Source: Anaeromassilibacillus sp001305115
GTDB lineage: Bacteria > Bacillota > Clostridia > Oscillospirales > Acutalibacteraceae
Length of the DNA stretch: 64,000 nt
Assembly: GCA_042854365.1 (NCBI GenBank)
Contig: AP031437.1
Span: 1,736,001-1,800,000 of the forward strand
Direction: 5' to 3'
In this document: in pieces, positions 41,692 to 50,085 of the stretch
Layout: each line of letters begins with the position of its first letter
Numbering within the stretch: position 1 is the stretch's first letter
Made by a program: the position numbers and the translations under genes
The notes under the pieces: generated by a model
Databases searched by the model: none
What the model saw: the letters and a program-made list of their open reading frames with translations, nothing else
What the model was told of the DNA's origin: nothing

Positions 41692-41735
41692 AAAAGCAGG
41701 CGGCTTTGTTTTCCGACAAGGCCGCCTGTTTTTTT
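41692..41735 (+). terminator. Bidirectional terminator between the small protein and YitT
   Basis: AAAAGCAGGCGGC pairs with GCCGCCTGTTTTTTT around a ~17-nt loop. On the minus strand it also has a T run. The T run overlaps the YitT stop codon. Confidence 0.9.
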
Positions 41736-42681
41736 ATGTCTTTTCGGGTGGGAGTTCCTTCTTCTTACGGTTCTCTTTCAAGATCTGCCGCAGAGATTTG
41801 TCATCCGGCTTGATCTCACGGAACCCTTCACCCGTAATTTCGCCCGCTTCCCCGACAATGATAAATGCATTGGTATCCACTGAATGCACAATGTCGTAAA
41901 CCTTGCTGACTTCATAGCGCCGCACCGCACAGAGAAGTACTTCCCCTTCGCGTCCGCTGTACCCACCGCGGGATTTCAGCGCCGTGACGCCGCGATCTAA
42001 CCCAATCAGAATATTTTGGGCAATCTCCTCATTTTTTTCGGAGATAATAAATAGCACTTTGCCATTCCCCATATCCGTACCATAGAGGATAGCATCAATT
42101 AGACGGGTGGAGACAAAGATCGTCAAAAGTGCATACAAAGCACTCTCCATACTCTGGAAAGCAAAACCGGAGAATACGATGATAACAAAGTCCACACCCA
42201 ACATCAACTTGCCCATGGAAAGATGACGGAAATGCCTTCCCAACAAGCGGGCCACCATATCTGTGCCGCCTGTAGTGCCCCCTCTTGTAAAGACCAGAGC
42301 AAGGCCAACTCCTTCCAATACACCGCCAAAGATTGCCGCCAACATCTGATTTCCCTCATATGGAGGGATGACAACCCCCATAAGGTCAATCGCCGCCGAA
42401 GATAAAAGGGTAGCTACAAAGGTTTTAGCAACCAATTTATAGCCAATTTCTACAATGGCCCAAATAAAAATCGGGATATTGATGAGAAAAGCCGTAGCAC
42501 CGATCGGCGTATGGAACAAGTAGTTCAACACAATGGATAAGCCGGTCACACCACCGGACGCAATGTGATTTGGCGCTGTAAACATCTTAACCGATACAGC
42601 ATAAATCAAACTGCCCGCCACAAAAAATAGGAGATCCTTTGTCAAAGTTTTCGCCCGCTCTTGGGTCAATGGAGCCTTCAT
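41734..42681 (-). CDS. YitT family membrane protein
   Basis: 315 residues. Five or six N-terminal hydrophobic segments form the YitT/DUF161 domain (FTAPNHIASGGVTGLSIVLNY, GGTTGGTDMVARLL), followed by a soluble C-terminal DUF2179 domain (about 225-300; RGVTALKSRGGYSGREGEVLLC). Homologues are often multicopy; function is unproven, probably a transporter or sensor. SD GGGGAGG before the ATG. Monocistronic, ending at the bidirectional terminator. Confidence 0.9.
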   Translation of the reverse strand: MKAPLTQERAKTLTKDLLFFVAGSLIYAVSVKMFTAPNHIASGGVTGLSIVLNYLFHTPIGATAFLINIPIFIWAIVEIGYKLVAKTFVATLLSSAAIDLMGVVIPPYEGNQMLAAIFGGVLEGVGLALVFTRGGTTGGTDMVARLLGRHFRHLSMGKLMLGVDFVIIVFSGFAFQSMESALYALLTIFVSTRLIDAILYGTDMGNGKVLFIISEKNEEIAQNILIGLDRGVTALKSRGGYSGREGEVLLCAVRRYEVSKVYDIVHSVDTNAFIIVGEAGEITGEGFREIKPDDKSLRQILKENRKKKELPPEKT

Positions 42682-42697
42682 AGATAGTCCTCCCCTC

Positions 42698-43132
42698 TTA
42701 GACCAGCGGATGCGTTTCGTCCGCTCCTTCTAATGCTTCACAGGCAATCTGAAACAGCATTCGAAGCCGCTCCAGGTCTCCCGATAAGTAAACATAACCA
42801 AACAATGCCTCAAACGCCGTAGCAGCATGGTAGTCCGCCACCTTGGCATTTTTGGGAACATGGCCCACATGGGCGTTGCGCCCGCGATTGTATACAGCAG
42901 CTTCTTCCTCTGTCAACAAAGGCAGAAGCTTTTTTGCTGCAACCGCTTGGGCGCCGCAACAGACCTGCTCAACCGAGCGTTTATGCAGCGCATTGACTGG
43001 GCAATTCCCCTGACAAACCAATTTTTCCCGCACAAACAATTCGAACACGCCGTCGCCCACAAATGCCAAAGTCAAGGGGCTGAGTTGTTTTGGATTACAG
43101 TCCGCGCCAAACAGCCGTTTCACTTTCATCAC
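42698..43132 (-). CDS. mrnC: Mini-ribonuclease 3
   Basis: 144 residues, an RNase III catalytic domain without the dsRNA-binding domain. LTLAFVGDGVFELFVRE is the RNase III core; the catalytic Glu/Asp pair lies in FVGDGVFE and YHAATAFEALFGYVYL. In Bacillus it matures 23S rRNA with L3. Start is uncertain between GTG (43132), ATG (43129) and GTG (43123, 8 bp after GGAG); all overlap or abut the obgE stop. Transcribed with obgE. Confidence 0.9.
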   Translation of the reverse strand: MMKVKRLFGADCNPKQLSPLTLAFVGDGVFELFVREKLVCQGNCPVNALHKRSVEQVCCGAQAVAAKKLLPLLTEEEAAVYNRGRNAHVGHVPKNAKVADYHAATAFEALFGYVYLSGDLERLRMLFQIACEALEGADETHPLV

Positions 43133-44400
43133 TCCACAAAGTCGAATTCGATCTCATAAATGCTGACCGTGTCGCCCTCTTGAATGCCCGCTTCACGAAG
43201 GGCGTCAATCACACCGGTCTGAATGAGAACGCGCTGGAAATATTGCAGCGATTCATAGTCATCGAAATTGACGGAATTGATGACCTGCAACAGCCACTCG
43301 CCCTCCACCATATAAAGGTGATCCTGCTTAGTAATTTTGACCGCATGCTTTTCGTAATCCTCCACAGGCTTTTGCGGCAACGGTTCGGGCTCGTAGCGCT
43401 TGACCGGCGGTAGTTTACTCAAAAGTTCAGATATACGGTTCAAAAGCGGGTCTACATCGTAGCGAATTGCAGCCATAATTGGGAAGAATTCATACCCCTT
43501 TGCCTCTACAAAAGCTTTAAACTCTGTAATCTGCTCCTCTGTTGCAAGGTCACATTTGTTGCCCGCCACAAGCATGGGGCGTTCAGCCAGATCTGGATCA
43601 AATTTTTTCAGCTCTGCATTGATGATGTCGAAATCCTGCTTTGGATCGCGGCCTTCACTGCCCGCCACATCCACCATATGGACCAGAAGGCGGCAGCGGT
43701 CAACATGCCGCAGGAATTGATGGCCTAAGCCAACACCTTCACCCGCCCCTTCGATCAGTCCGGGGATGTCGGCCATCACAAAGGACCGGCCATCTTTGAG
43801 ACGCACTACGCCAAGAACCGGTGTGATCGTGGTAAAATGATAGTTCCCGATGGTCGGCTTTGCTTCACTCACCACAGAAACCAACGTGGATTTTCCCACG
43901 TTCGGGTAGCCCACAAGTCCTACGTCCGCCAAAAGTTTTAATTCCAACACAAGGTCAAAACTCTCGCCCGGCGTGCCTGGCTTTGCAAAGCGGGGCGTCT
44001 GGCGGGTAGGCGTGGCAAAGTGCATGTTCCCCCATCCACCGCGCCCCCCTTTTGCAATGATCTGCGGTTCGTCGCCCGAGAGATCTGCTAGAATACGGCC
44101 GGTTTCCGCCTCTTTGACCAAGGTCCCGCGCGGTACTCGAACAACCAAGTCCTTTCCACTCTTCCCGTTGCAACGGGACCCGCGGCCATTTTCCCCGCTG
44201 GGAGCAACATATTTTCTTTTATAACGAAAATCTGCTAATGTGGAAAGGTTGTCATCCACCTGAAAGACAATATTTCCGCCTTTTCCACCATCGCCGCCGT
44301 CCGGACCGCCGGAAGCCACGAATTTTTCCCGATGAAAGGCGACGGCACCGTCGCCCCCATTGCCCGCTTTCACGGTAATTTTGGCATGATCTATAAACAT
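43129..44400 (-). CDS. obgE: GTPase Obg
   Basis: 423 residues. The glycine-rich Obg fold (VKAGNGGDGAVAFHREK ... GGDGGKGGNIVF), the G domain with Walker A GYPNVGKST and ADIPGLIEGAGEGVGLG, NKCD, and a C-terminal OCT domain (from about residue 345) are intact. It binds ribosomes and the alarmone ppGpp; essential for growth and sporulation in Bacillus. ATG at 44400 is preferred over the earlier TTG-type frame start. It sits between rpmA and mrnC as is usual in Firmicutes. Confidence 0.95.
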   Translation of the reverse strand: MFIDHAKITVKAGNGGDGAVAFHREKFVASGGPDGGDGGKGGNIVFQVDDNLSTLADFRYKRKYVAPSGENGRGSRCNGKSGKDLVVRVPRGTLVKEAETGRILADLSGDEPQIIAKGGRGGWGNMHFATPTRQTPRFAKPGTPGESFDLVLELKLLADVGLVGYPNVGKSTLVSVVSEAKPTIGNYHFTTITPVLGVVRLKDGRSFVMADIPGLIEGAGEGVGLGHQFLRHVDRCRLLVHMVDVAGSEGRDPKQDFDIINAELKKFDPDLAERPMLVAGNKCDLATEEQITEFKAFVEAKGYEFFPIMAAIRYDVDPLLNRISELLSKLPPVKRYEPEPLPQKPVEDYEKHAVKITKQDHLYMVEGEWLLQVINSVNFDDYESLQYFQRVLIQTGVIDALREAGIQEGDTVSIYEIEFDFVE

Positions 44401-44502
44401 ACGAATCCCTTTCCTCAAATCAAGCTGTCAAGAAACAGCACTGCGCGTAGAAAAACTTTCTACGCTGACTGATTTAGTATGCCATCTTTTTTCACAGGAA
44501 AC

Positions 44503-44542
44503 CGAAAAAATCCCTGCCGAATGGTTCCGGCAGGGATTTGTC
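44503..44542 (-). terminator. Terminator after rpmA
   Basis: Minus strand AAATCCCTGCCG pairs with CGGCAGGGATTT around ~8 nt, ending TTTTTTCGG. Confidence 0.9.
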
Positions 44543-44554
44543 ATTCTGGTAAAA

Positions 44555-44839
44555 TTACTGTTCCACAGCGTAAACGCTGACCTTTTTGCGGTCACGGCCC
44601 AAGCGTTCAAACTTGACGCGGCCATCCACCAACGCAAAGAGGGAATCGTCGGAACCTCTGCCCACGTTCTCGCCCGGATGAATGTGTGTACCGCGCTGCT
44701 TCACGAGGATATTGCCAGCCAAAACAAACTGGCCGTCTGCACGCTTCACACCAAGGCGTTTGGACTCGGAATCACGGCCGTTCTTGGTAGAACCCATTCC
44801 TTTTTTATGTGCGAACAGCTGAATATTTATCTTCAACAT
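44555..44839 (-). CDS. rpmA: 50S ribosomal protein L27 (precursor form)
   Basis: 94 residues. The mature L27 starts at AHKKGMGSTKNGRDSESKRLG. The nine-residue extension MLKINIQLF ends in the L-F/A site that the Firmicute protease Prp cuts. Prp is encoded directly upstream, as in Staphylococcus. L27 reaches into the peptidyl-transferase centre, where the exact N-terminus matters. Followed by a terminator. Confidence 0.97.
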   Translation of the reverse strand: MLKINIQLFAHKKGMGSTKNGRDSESKRLGVKRADGQFVLAGNILVKQRGTHIHPGENVGRGSDDSLFALVDGRVKFERLGRDRKKVSVYAVEQ

Positions 44840-44842
44840 ACC

Positions 44843-45163
44843 TTACACCTCCACATAGCTTACATTGATATTTTCTGGATATTGTTCCTCAAGCCCCAAC
44901 ATGTGAAGCTTGAAACCCGCGAACAAAACGCGGCAGTCCCTCGCCGCCTTGGCCGGAATCCGCACAAGCATATAACCTTCTTCGGCTACCGCCTGCGCCT
45001 CCACACCGATAATCTCTGTCACCGTGTTGGCCGTCATATATGCCGCAGAAGAAACGGCTGCACAAATGACATCGTTGCCTTCTACTCCGCTGCCAGAATG
45101 ACCACTGATGCGAAATCCAACCAAATCGCCGTCGGGCCTGGTGAAAAATTCAGCGCAGATCAT
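44843..45163 (-). CDS. prp: Ribosomal-processing cysteine protease Prp
   Basis: 106 residues. Cuts the L27 extension between Phe and Ala. Catalytic residues His22 (SGHSG) and Cys34 (DVICAAVSS) are in place, followed by SSAAYMTANTVTEI, the family's helix. It lies between rplU and rpmA with 3-bp and 1-bp junctions. The gene starts at the rplU stop region and is translationally linked. Confidence 0.95.
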   Translation of the reverse strand: MICAEFFTRPDGDLVGFRISGHSGSGVEGNDVICAAVSSAAYMTANTVTEIIGVEAQAVAEEGYMLVRIPAKAARDCRVLFAGFKLHMLGLEEQYPENINVSYVEV

Positions 45164-45471
45164 TACGCATTAATAGCTTCAATCTGCACTTTGGTGTAGG
45201 GCTGTCTGTGGCCCATCTTACGCTTCTCACCCTTCTTGGGCTTATAGGTGAAGACCGTGATCTTCTTGGACTTGCCGTTCTTCAAGACCTTACCGGACAC
45301 GGATGCGCCCTCCACATACGGTGCGCCGACCTTGACGTCGCCATCGTTGTCCAACAGAATGACCTTAAAGTCAACGGTTGCGTCCGCTTCCACAGCAAGC
45401 TTCTCAACAAAGATGGTGTCGCCAGCCTGTACTTTGTACTGCTTGCCGCCAGTTTCAATCACTGCAAACAT
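45163..45471 (-). CDS. rplU: 50S ribosomal protein L21
   Basis: 102 residues. MFAVIETGGKQYKVQ at the start and KRKMGHRQPYTKVQI at the end are the L21 signatures. It stabilises 23S rRNA domain contacts. Its leader (45475-45553) matches the L21 autoregulatory element pattern, and a promoter lies at 45555-45583. First gene of rplU-prp-rpmA. Confidence 0.97.
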   Translation of the reverse strand: MFAVIETGGKQYKVQAGDTIFVEKLAVEADATVDFKVILLDNDGDVKVGAPYVEGASVSGKVLKNGKSKKITVFTYKPKKGEKRKMGHRQPYTKVQIEAINA

Positions 45472-45474
45472 GAA

Positions 45475-45553
45475 TTTCTGTTCCTACCTTTACATTAGTC
45501 TCGCTACTATCGGGCGGGGAAACCCACTTATAGCCCGTAATATGCGGCTTATC
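45475..45553 (-). promoter_or_regulatory. L21 leader (r-protein autoregulatory element)
   Basis: Between promoter and rplU the minus strand has CCGC..ACGGG, TAAGTGGG, CCCCGCCCG, ATAGTAGCGAG, as in the Firmicutes L21 leader. L21 would bind it and limit its own synthesis. Recognised by pattern, not by model score. Confidence 0.65.
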
Positions 45554-45554
45554 A

Positions 45555-45583
45555 ATATTAGCACATCCTGTCAAAAAAGTCAA
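45555..45583 (-). promoter_or_regulatory. sigma-A promoter of rplU-prp-rpmA
   Basis: Minus strand TTGACT (45578-45583), 17 bp ending in TGC, TAATAT (45555-45560). Confidence 0.75.
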
Positions 45584-45596
45584 TCACTTTCCCCAT

Positions 45597-46475
45597 TCAA
45601 CAGCGGCGCAATGCCAAATCTTTTGCAAAATCCGCCAGGGAAATTCCCTCTTCTCCGAAGGGTTCCAAAGCGCGCACTGCCGCATGGGTCAACTCTTTCA
45701 CCCGCTTCTTTGCAGGTTCCAACCCCAGAAGAGAAACATACGTTGCCTTCTGGTTTTCCGCATCGCTTCCAGTCGCCTTACCAAGCGTTTCTGCGTCGCC
45801 CTCCACGTCCAGGATGTCATCTACAATCTGAAAAGCCAATCCAATTGCGCGCGCGTAATGTTCTGCCGCGCGGCGCTGGCGTTCATCCGCCCCTGCCAGC
45901 GCGCAGCCCATTCGCGTGGCAGCCAAGATGAGAGCCCCGGTTTTTTTCTCATCCATCTCTTGAAGCGTCTCCAAAGAAACAGCCGTTCCTTCGGAACGAA
46001 GGTCGATTTCCTGCCCGCCGACCATTCCATGAATTCCCGCCGCAGAAGCCAACTGAAAAGCTGCTTCTGTAGCGCGCCCGGCTCCTACTGCAGCAATACT
46101 CTCCGGCGAAAGCATGACTGCAAATGCCAATGTCAAAAGGCCGTCCCCTGCCAACAGTGCAGTATCCTCCCCGAAGGTTTTGTGGTTAGAGGGCTTTCCA
46201 CGGCGCATATCGTCGTTGTCCATACAGGGGAGATCATCGTGAATGAGGGAATAGGTATGAATCATCTCTACTGCACAAGCAAATGGCAGAGCCGCCTGTA
46301 CATCGCCGCCACACAGCCGGCAAAATTCCAGCACCAGTACTGGCCGTACACGCTTTCCTCCATCCAAAAGGCTATAGCGCATAGCTTCGATCAACCGTTC
46401 ATAGCGGCAATGTTCCTTTGGAAGAAACTCCTCCAATTTCTGTTCCACCATGGGGAGATATGCGTCGAGCTTCAT
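45597..46475 (-). CDS. ispA: Farnesyl diphosphate synthase-type polyprenyl synthetase
   Basis: 292 residues. Condenses DMAPP and IPP to short prenyl diphosphates for quinones and undecaprenyl carriers. The first aspartate-rich motif DDLPCMDNDD and the second DDILD are present, with GGKRVRPVL near the N-terminus; the insertion in the first motif (DDLPCMDND) is the type II bacterial FPP synthase form. ATG at 46475 follows GGAGGAG; the longer frame is not used. It overlaps xseB by 4 bp. dxs elsewhere in the window supplies the precursors. Confidence 0.95.
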   Translation of the reverse strand: MKLDAYLPMVEQKLEEFLPKEHCRYERLIEAMRYSLLDGGKRVRPVLVLEFCRLCGGDVQAALPFACAVEMIHTYSLIHDDLPCMDNDDMRRGKPSNHKTFGEDTALLAGDGLLTLAFAVMLSPESIAAVGAGRATEAAFQLASAAGIHGMVGGQEIDLRSEGTAVSLETLQEMDEKKTGALILAATRMGCALAGADERQRRAAEHYARAIGLAFQIVDDILDVEGDAETLGKATGSDAENQKATYVSLLGLEPAKKRVKELTHAAVRALEPFGEEGISLADFAKDLALRRC

Positions 46476-46681
46476 ACCAGCTCCTCCTTTTCCAGCGCAG
46501 AAAGCTGGGTGATCTTTTGTTCCGCCTGTTTGAGCTTGTCGTAACATAGTGTTGCCAGCGCGGACCCCTCTTCAAACAGTTTCATCGAGGAATCCAACGG
46601 TTCTCCTCCCGCTTCCAGCAGCTGAACGATCTCATCCAGCCGGGAAACCGCCGCCTCAAATGTCATCGCCTTTTTTGCCAT
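46472..46681 (-). CDS. xseB: Exodeoxyribonuclease VII small subunit
   Basis: 69 residues, helical: MTFEAAVSRLDEIVQLLEAGG is the XseB signature, with PLDSSMKLFEEG next. Several copies bind one large subunit to form ExoVII, which degrades single-stranded DNA in both directions. ATG at 46681 with AGGAGG 9 bp away. It overlaps xseA by 26 bp and ispA by 4 bp, so the three are tightly coupled. Confidence 0.95.
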   Translation of the reverse strand: MAKKAMTFEAAVSRLDEIVQLLEAGGEPLDSSMKLFEEGSALATLCYDKLKQAEQKITQLSALEKEELV

Positions 46682-47912
46682 CTTTTGATTCCTCCTGTTC
46701 TGAACCATATGCCGCCTGTTCCACCAGGCAGCCGATCGTTCCATCTGAAGTTTGTAAGGAGAGCCTGTCCCCCTGATGTACTTGTCCGGCGCTGGTGACC
46801 ACCTGCCCATCCGCGCCACAGGCAATTGTATATCCGCGGGAAAGCACCGCCAGCGGGCTGAGCGCATGCAACCGCCCACACAGTTCCGCCAAATAGGCTT
46901 CCCTGTCCGCTAATTTCCGTCCCATGCACCCGGAAAGCTGGGCCGACAGTCCATCTATCCGCATACGTTGAACCGCCAATAGCTCCTGTGGATTGCGCAG
47001 GATGCGACTTCCCGTTAAGGCGTCCAATTGTTGACGGAGCCGTGCCAACTTTGCACGCATGAGGGACGCCATTCGCGCCTCTTGGCCGCGCAGGCTGCAA
47101 AGCCAATCTGCCTGATCGGGGACGGCCAACTCCGCCGCCGCAGATGGCGTTGGCGCGCGCAGATCCGCCACAAAATCACAGATGGTGAAGTCTGTCTCAT
47201 GGCCGACCGCACTAATCACTGGAATCTTCGAAGCTGCCACAGCTCGGGCAAGCGTCTCTTCGTTAAACGGCCACAGGTCCTCCAAAGATCCGCCGCCACG
47301 GCCCAAGAGGATGACATCAGCACAGCGAAGGCGATTCATCCGCCGAAGGGCATCAACCATCTGCGGCGCAGCCCCCTCCCCCTGTACCAAAACGGGGCAA
47401 AAGATGATTTCCGCCAGCGGCCACCGCCGCGCCAAAATCGTGACCATATCGTGTACGGCCGCGCCTGTCGGGGAGGTAATCACCCCGATGCGCATCGGAA
47501 AGGGAGGCAGCGACTTTTTGCGGTCTGCGCGAAAAAGTCCTTCCGCACCCAATTTTTCCTTCAATTGCTCAAAAGCGAGGTTCAAGGCCCCCACGCCGTC
47601 CGGCTGGAGATCCTCGATGTAGAGCTGATACTGTCCAGTCGGCTCGTATACGCCTACATGCCCGCGCGCTATCACCTTCATACCATCCTTCGGTACAAAA
47701 CGCAGACGCCGCGCATAAGTGGCAAACATCACCGACTTGACCACACATTGACTGTCTTTCAAAGAAAGATAAAAATGCCCCGACCGGTAATGGTTCGTAA
47801 AATTGGAAATTTCCCCGCTGACAAAGACGCTCGCCAAATGCGCGTCGCCTTCTAGCAGGGACTTGATATACGTATTCAGTTGTGTAACGGTCAATACGAT
47901 CGGCTCTACCAT
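46656..47912 (-). CDS. xseA: Exodeoxyribonuclease VII large subunit
   Basis: 418 residues. N-terminal OB-fold (LTVTQLNTYIKSLLEGD ... VSGEISNFTNHYRSGHFYLSLKD), the XseA core ITSPTGAAVHDM, GRGGGSLEDLWPFN and SAVGHETDFTICDFVAD, then a coiled-coil domain (about 270-360). The catalytic subunit for ssDNA degradation. SD GGTGGAG. The TsaD-like gene lies 37 bp upstream; xseB overlaps the end. Confidence 0.96.
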   Translation of the reverse strand: MVEPIVLTVTQLNTYIKSLLEGDAHLASVFVSGEISNFTNHYRSGHFYLSLKDSQCVVKSVMFATYARRLRFVPKDGMKVIARGHVGVYEPTGQYQLYIEDLQPDGVGALNLAFEQLKEKLGAEGLFRADRKKSLPPFPMRIGVITSPTGAAVHDMVTILARRWPLAEIIFCPVLVQGEGAAPQMVDALRRMNRLRCADVILLGRGGGSLEDLWPFNEETLARAVAASKIPVISAVGHETDFTICDFVADLRAPTPSAAAELAVPDQADWLCSLRGQEARMASLMRAKLARLRQQLDALTGSRILRNPQELLAVQRMRIDGLSAQLSGCMGRKLADREAYLAELCGRLHALSPLAVLSRGYTIACGADGQVVTSAGQVHQGDRLSLQTSDGTIGCLVEQAAYGSEQEESKDGKKGDDI

Positions 47913-47949
47913 GGCTCCACCCCCATTTCGGGATATAGGATACGGACAT

Positions 47950-48885
47950 TTAATATGCTCCGGAATATTTCATCTCTGTGAGTACGGCAATCCCAGCCGC
48001 ATTATCACTGGAAAATGCAGGTTCGGCAAATACAGCGCCATACTTTTCTGTGAGCGCAGATCGAATGATCCCATTGGACATCACTCCGCCTGCAAAGAGC
48101 ATGGGCAGCCCGCGGTATTCCTTCTGCAAGGCAGCCGCCATACCGTCCAAGGCTGCCAGAATGGAGAGAAGACAATACCGTGCCACGTCCTCCCGTGGAC
48201 AGCCCTCCTCGAGCATCTTTCGGCATTGATTTTCCACTCCGGACAGCGAACAGTCCGCCCCTTTCATGGACGGGCGGATAGAAAACAAGGCGTCGGACTG
48301 CATCGCCAACTCCTCAAGGTATTTTCCAGCCGGGAATGGCAACCCCAACATACCTCCCACACGGTCCACGGCCTGTCCCCCTTTTAAATCAAGCGAGCGG
48401 GCGACAATTTCGGTCTGAAAGAGATGTTCCCGATCCGGCACAACCCGCACCGCCTCGGTTGTACCGCCGGAGACATGGAACGCCAAAAATGGTTTCTTCA
48501 AAAAAGAGAGCTTTCCAGCAGAGTAGAGTGCAGCTGCAATGTGTCCCGCTTGATGGGAAAACGAAAAGAAAGGCACGGAAAGCGCCATTGCCATCGCCTT
48601 CGCCGTGCCGGTTCCCACTGTAAAACAGGGCATATAGGACCCTTCCTGGTCACGCGGCCGGGCAGACGCCCCTACCGCCGTAACCGCTCCGCTTGTTTCC
48701 TGGAACAACCGCTCCAGCACCTGCGGAAGCTGCTGAACGTGGTGAAAAACAGCGTCACTCTGCCGCAAGCCGAGCTCCCCCTTCCGCACCGGCAACAACA
48801 TTTTTTGCTGGCGTACGGTCCCGTCCGTATATAATGCGGCTGACGTCGTATAGTTGCTCGTATCGATGCCCAAAGCCTTATGCAT
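47950..48885 (-). CDS. TsaD/Kae1-like (M22 family) protein, paralogue
   Basis: 311 residues with ASKHA fold. Begins LGIDTSNYTTSAALY; metal-site-like SHQAGHIAAAL and the GGTTEAVRV phosphate loop resemble TsaD but differ from its usual HxEGH and SGGHT. It is therefore probably not the tRNA t6A enzyme itself but the second TsaD-like protein seen in this position in Clostridia; function unknown. ATG at 48885 overlaps the nusB stop by 8 bp. AAAGGAATTCGG or GGTGA may serve as SD. Embedded between nusB and xseA. Confidence 0.8.
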   Translation of the reverse strand: MHKALGIDTSNYTTSAALYTDGTVRQQKMLLPVRKGELGLRQSDAVFHHVQQLPQVLERLFQETSGAVTAVGASARPRDQEGSYMPCFTVGTGTAKAMAMALSVPFFSFSHQAGHIAAALYSAGKLSFLKKPFLAFHVSGGTTEAVRVVPDREHLFQTEIVARSLDLKGGQAVDRVGGMLGLPFPAGKYLEELAMQSDALFSIRPSMKGADCSLSGVENQCRKMLEEGCPREDVARYCLLSILAALDGMAAALQKEYRGLPMLFAGGVMSNGIIRSALTEKYGAVFAEPAFSSDNAAGIAVLTEMKYSGAY

Positions 48886-49285
48886 GCTTTTCACCGAATT
48901 CCTTTGCAACAGAGGCTAATACGCCGTTGACGAATGGCGCATCCTCTGCCGTCCCATACTTCTTTGCCAGGTCAACCGCCTCATTGATCGAAACGCTGAT
49001 GGGGATCTCCTGCTCAAATAAAATCTCATAAATTGCAAGCCGCAGCAGGGACAGGGAAACCTTTGACAAGCGGGTCATCTTCCAACCACGGATATTCTTT
49101 TCAATCTGTGCGTCGATCTCCGCCTCATGCTGCTCTGCGCCCTCTGCAAGACGCTCTGCAAAATCATCCACGATGACATCCTTGGACAGGCCGGCCGCAT
49201 CGATAATCCGGCTGACGGAGTCCCGATTGATGGTCCTTTCAAAAGTCAGGACAAACGCCTGCTCTCTGGCTTCGCTTCGTTTCAT
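48878..49285 (-). CDS. nusB: Transcription antitermination factor NusB
   Basis: 135 residues, all-helical. KRSEAREQAFVLTFE at the start and ISVSINEAVDLAKKYG with PFVNGVLASVAKEF at the end are the NusB signature. It binds boxA RNA with NusE (S10) during rRNA transcription. GGAGGAAGC precedes the ATG. A promoter at 49379-49408 followed by the 49310-49344 hairpin lies between spoIIIAH and nusB, so nusB probably has its own start and may be attenuated. Confidence 0.93.
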   Translation of the reverse strand: MKRSEAREQAFVLTFERTINRDSVSRIIDAAGLSKDVIVDDFAERLAEGAEQHEAEIDAQIEKNIRGWKMTRLSKVSLSLLRLAIYEILFEQEIPISVSINEAVDLAKKYGTAEDAPFVNGVLASVAKEFGEKHA

Positions 49286-49309
49286 AAGCTTCCTCCGCGT
49301 ATCTTGTCA

Positions 49310-49344
49310 AAATAAGAAACCCTCCACAGTCGTGGAGGGTTCAA
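49310..49344 (-). terminator. Hairpin between spoIIIAH and nusB
   Basis: AACCCTCCAC pairs with GTGGAGGGTT, followed by TCTTATTTTG on the minus strand. It can end the spoIIIA transcript. Because a promoter lies upstream of it (49379-49408), it would also sit in the nusB leader. Confidence 0.8.
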
Positions 49345-49378
49345 AAGATTCGTTCGATTTTCAAACTTCCACGTGGTT

Positions 49379-49408
49379 ATTATACCACAGGATGGAAGAA
49401 AAGCACAA
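49379..49408 (-). promoter_or_regulatory. Promoter of nusB
   Basis: Minus strand TTGTGC (49403-49408), 18 bp, TATAAT (49379-49384), about 95 bp before nusB. Confidence 0.6.
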
Positions 49409-49427
49409 GGGAAGCGCCAAAGAAATC

Positions 49428-50012
49428 CTACTGGTTCTCCACGATTTTGATCTTATCGTAGGAGACGCCCGCCTGCCCGGCCACAATATCCTTGATAACG
49501 ACCGCATTGTTCGGGTCAGATTCCTTGACCTTTACCACCACGTTGCACTCCCCATTTTGCAGGAATACCACGCAGTCCTCAAAGCCCTTGGCCTTGATGA
49601 GATTTTCAATATTACTTTCTTTCAAGACATTTTGCGCTACGACCGCTGCCTGTGCAACCGCGTCCTTCTTCGCGGCATCGCTCTGCTCCGCGTCCTGTAG
49701 CACCTTTTCCAAGAGCTCGACCGCCTCATCCCGCGCTTTCTGTCTACTCAAACGCGCCTGTGTGAAATAATCGTTTGTATCCGCCGGTTGTTCCGTCCCA
49801 GAGGAAACCGGTGCGCTGGACGATTCTGCCGGCGCCGAGGAGGACGGCACGGAGGCATTGACCAGTTGTGCTTCTCCGAGTTCCTTCTGCGAGGTGACCG
49901 TGTTCGTTGCAAGCAGCTGATTATCTCCTGAGAATTGCCAATTCAAATAGACGGCTGCCCCCAGCGCGACGACCAAGGCCGCAAGAACAAGCTGACGTTT
50001 TCCGATACCCAT
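49428..50012 (-). CDS. spoIIIAH: Stage III sporulation protein SpoIIIAH
   Basis: 194 residues. Single N-terminal membrane segment (QLVLAALVVALGAAVYLNW, about 6-24), a Ser/Ala/Pro linker, then the ring-forming YscJ/FliF-like domain (NIENLIKAKGFEDCVVFLQNGECNVVVKVK). It sits in the mother-cell membrane and binds SpoIIQ to form the feeding-tube channel. ATG at 50012 with AGGAGG is preferred over the longer frame. Last gene of the operon. Confidence 0.95.
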   Translation of the reverse strand: MGIGKRQLVLAALVVALGAAVYLNWQFSGDNQLLATNTVTSQKELGEAQLVNASVPSSSAPAESSSAPVSSGTEQPADTNDYFTQARLSRQKARDEAVELLEKVLQDAEQSDAAKKDAVAQAAVVAQNVLKESNIENLIKAKGFEDCVVFLQNGECNVVVKVKESDPNNAVVIKDIVAGQAGVSYDKIKIVENQ

Positions 50013-50085
50013 AAGTATGTACTCCTCCTGTTGTAAATTTTCGCCCTGTACTGCAACGCCGGGCACAGCAGTGATCGAAACGGGG

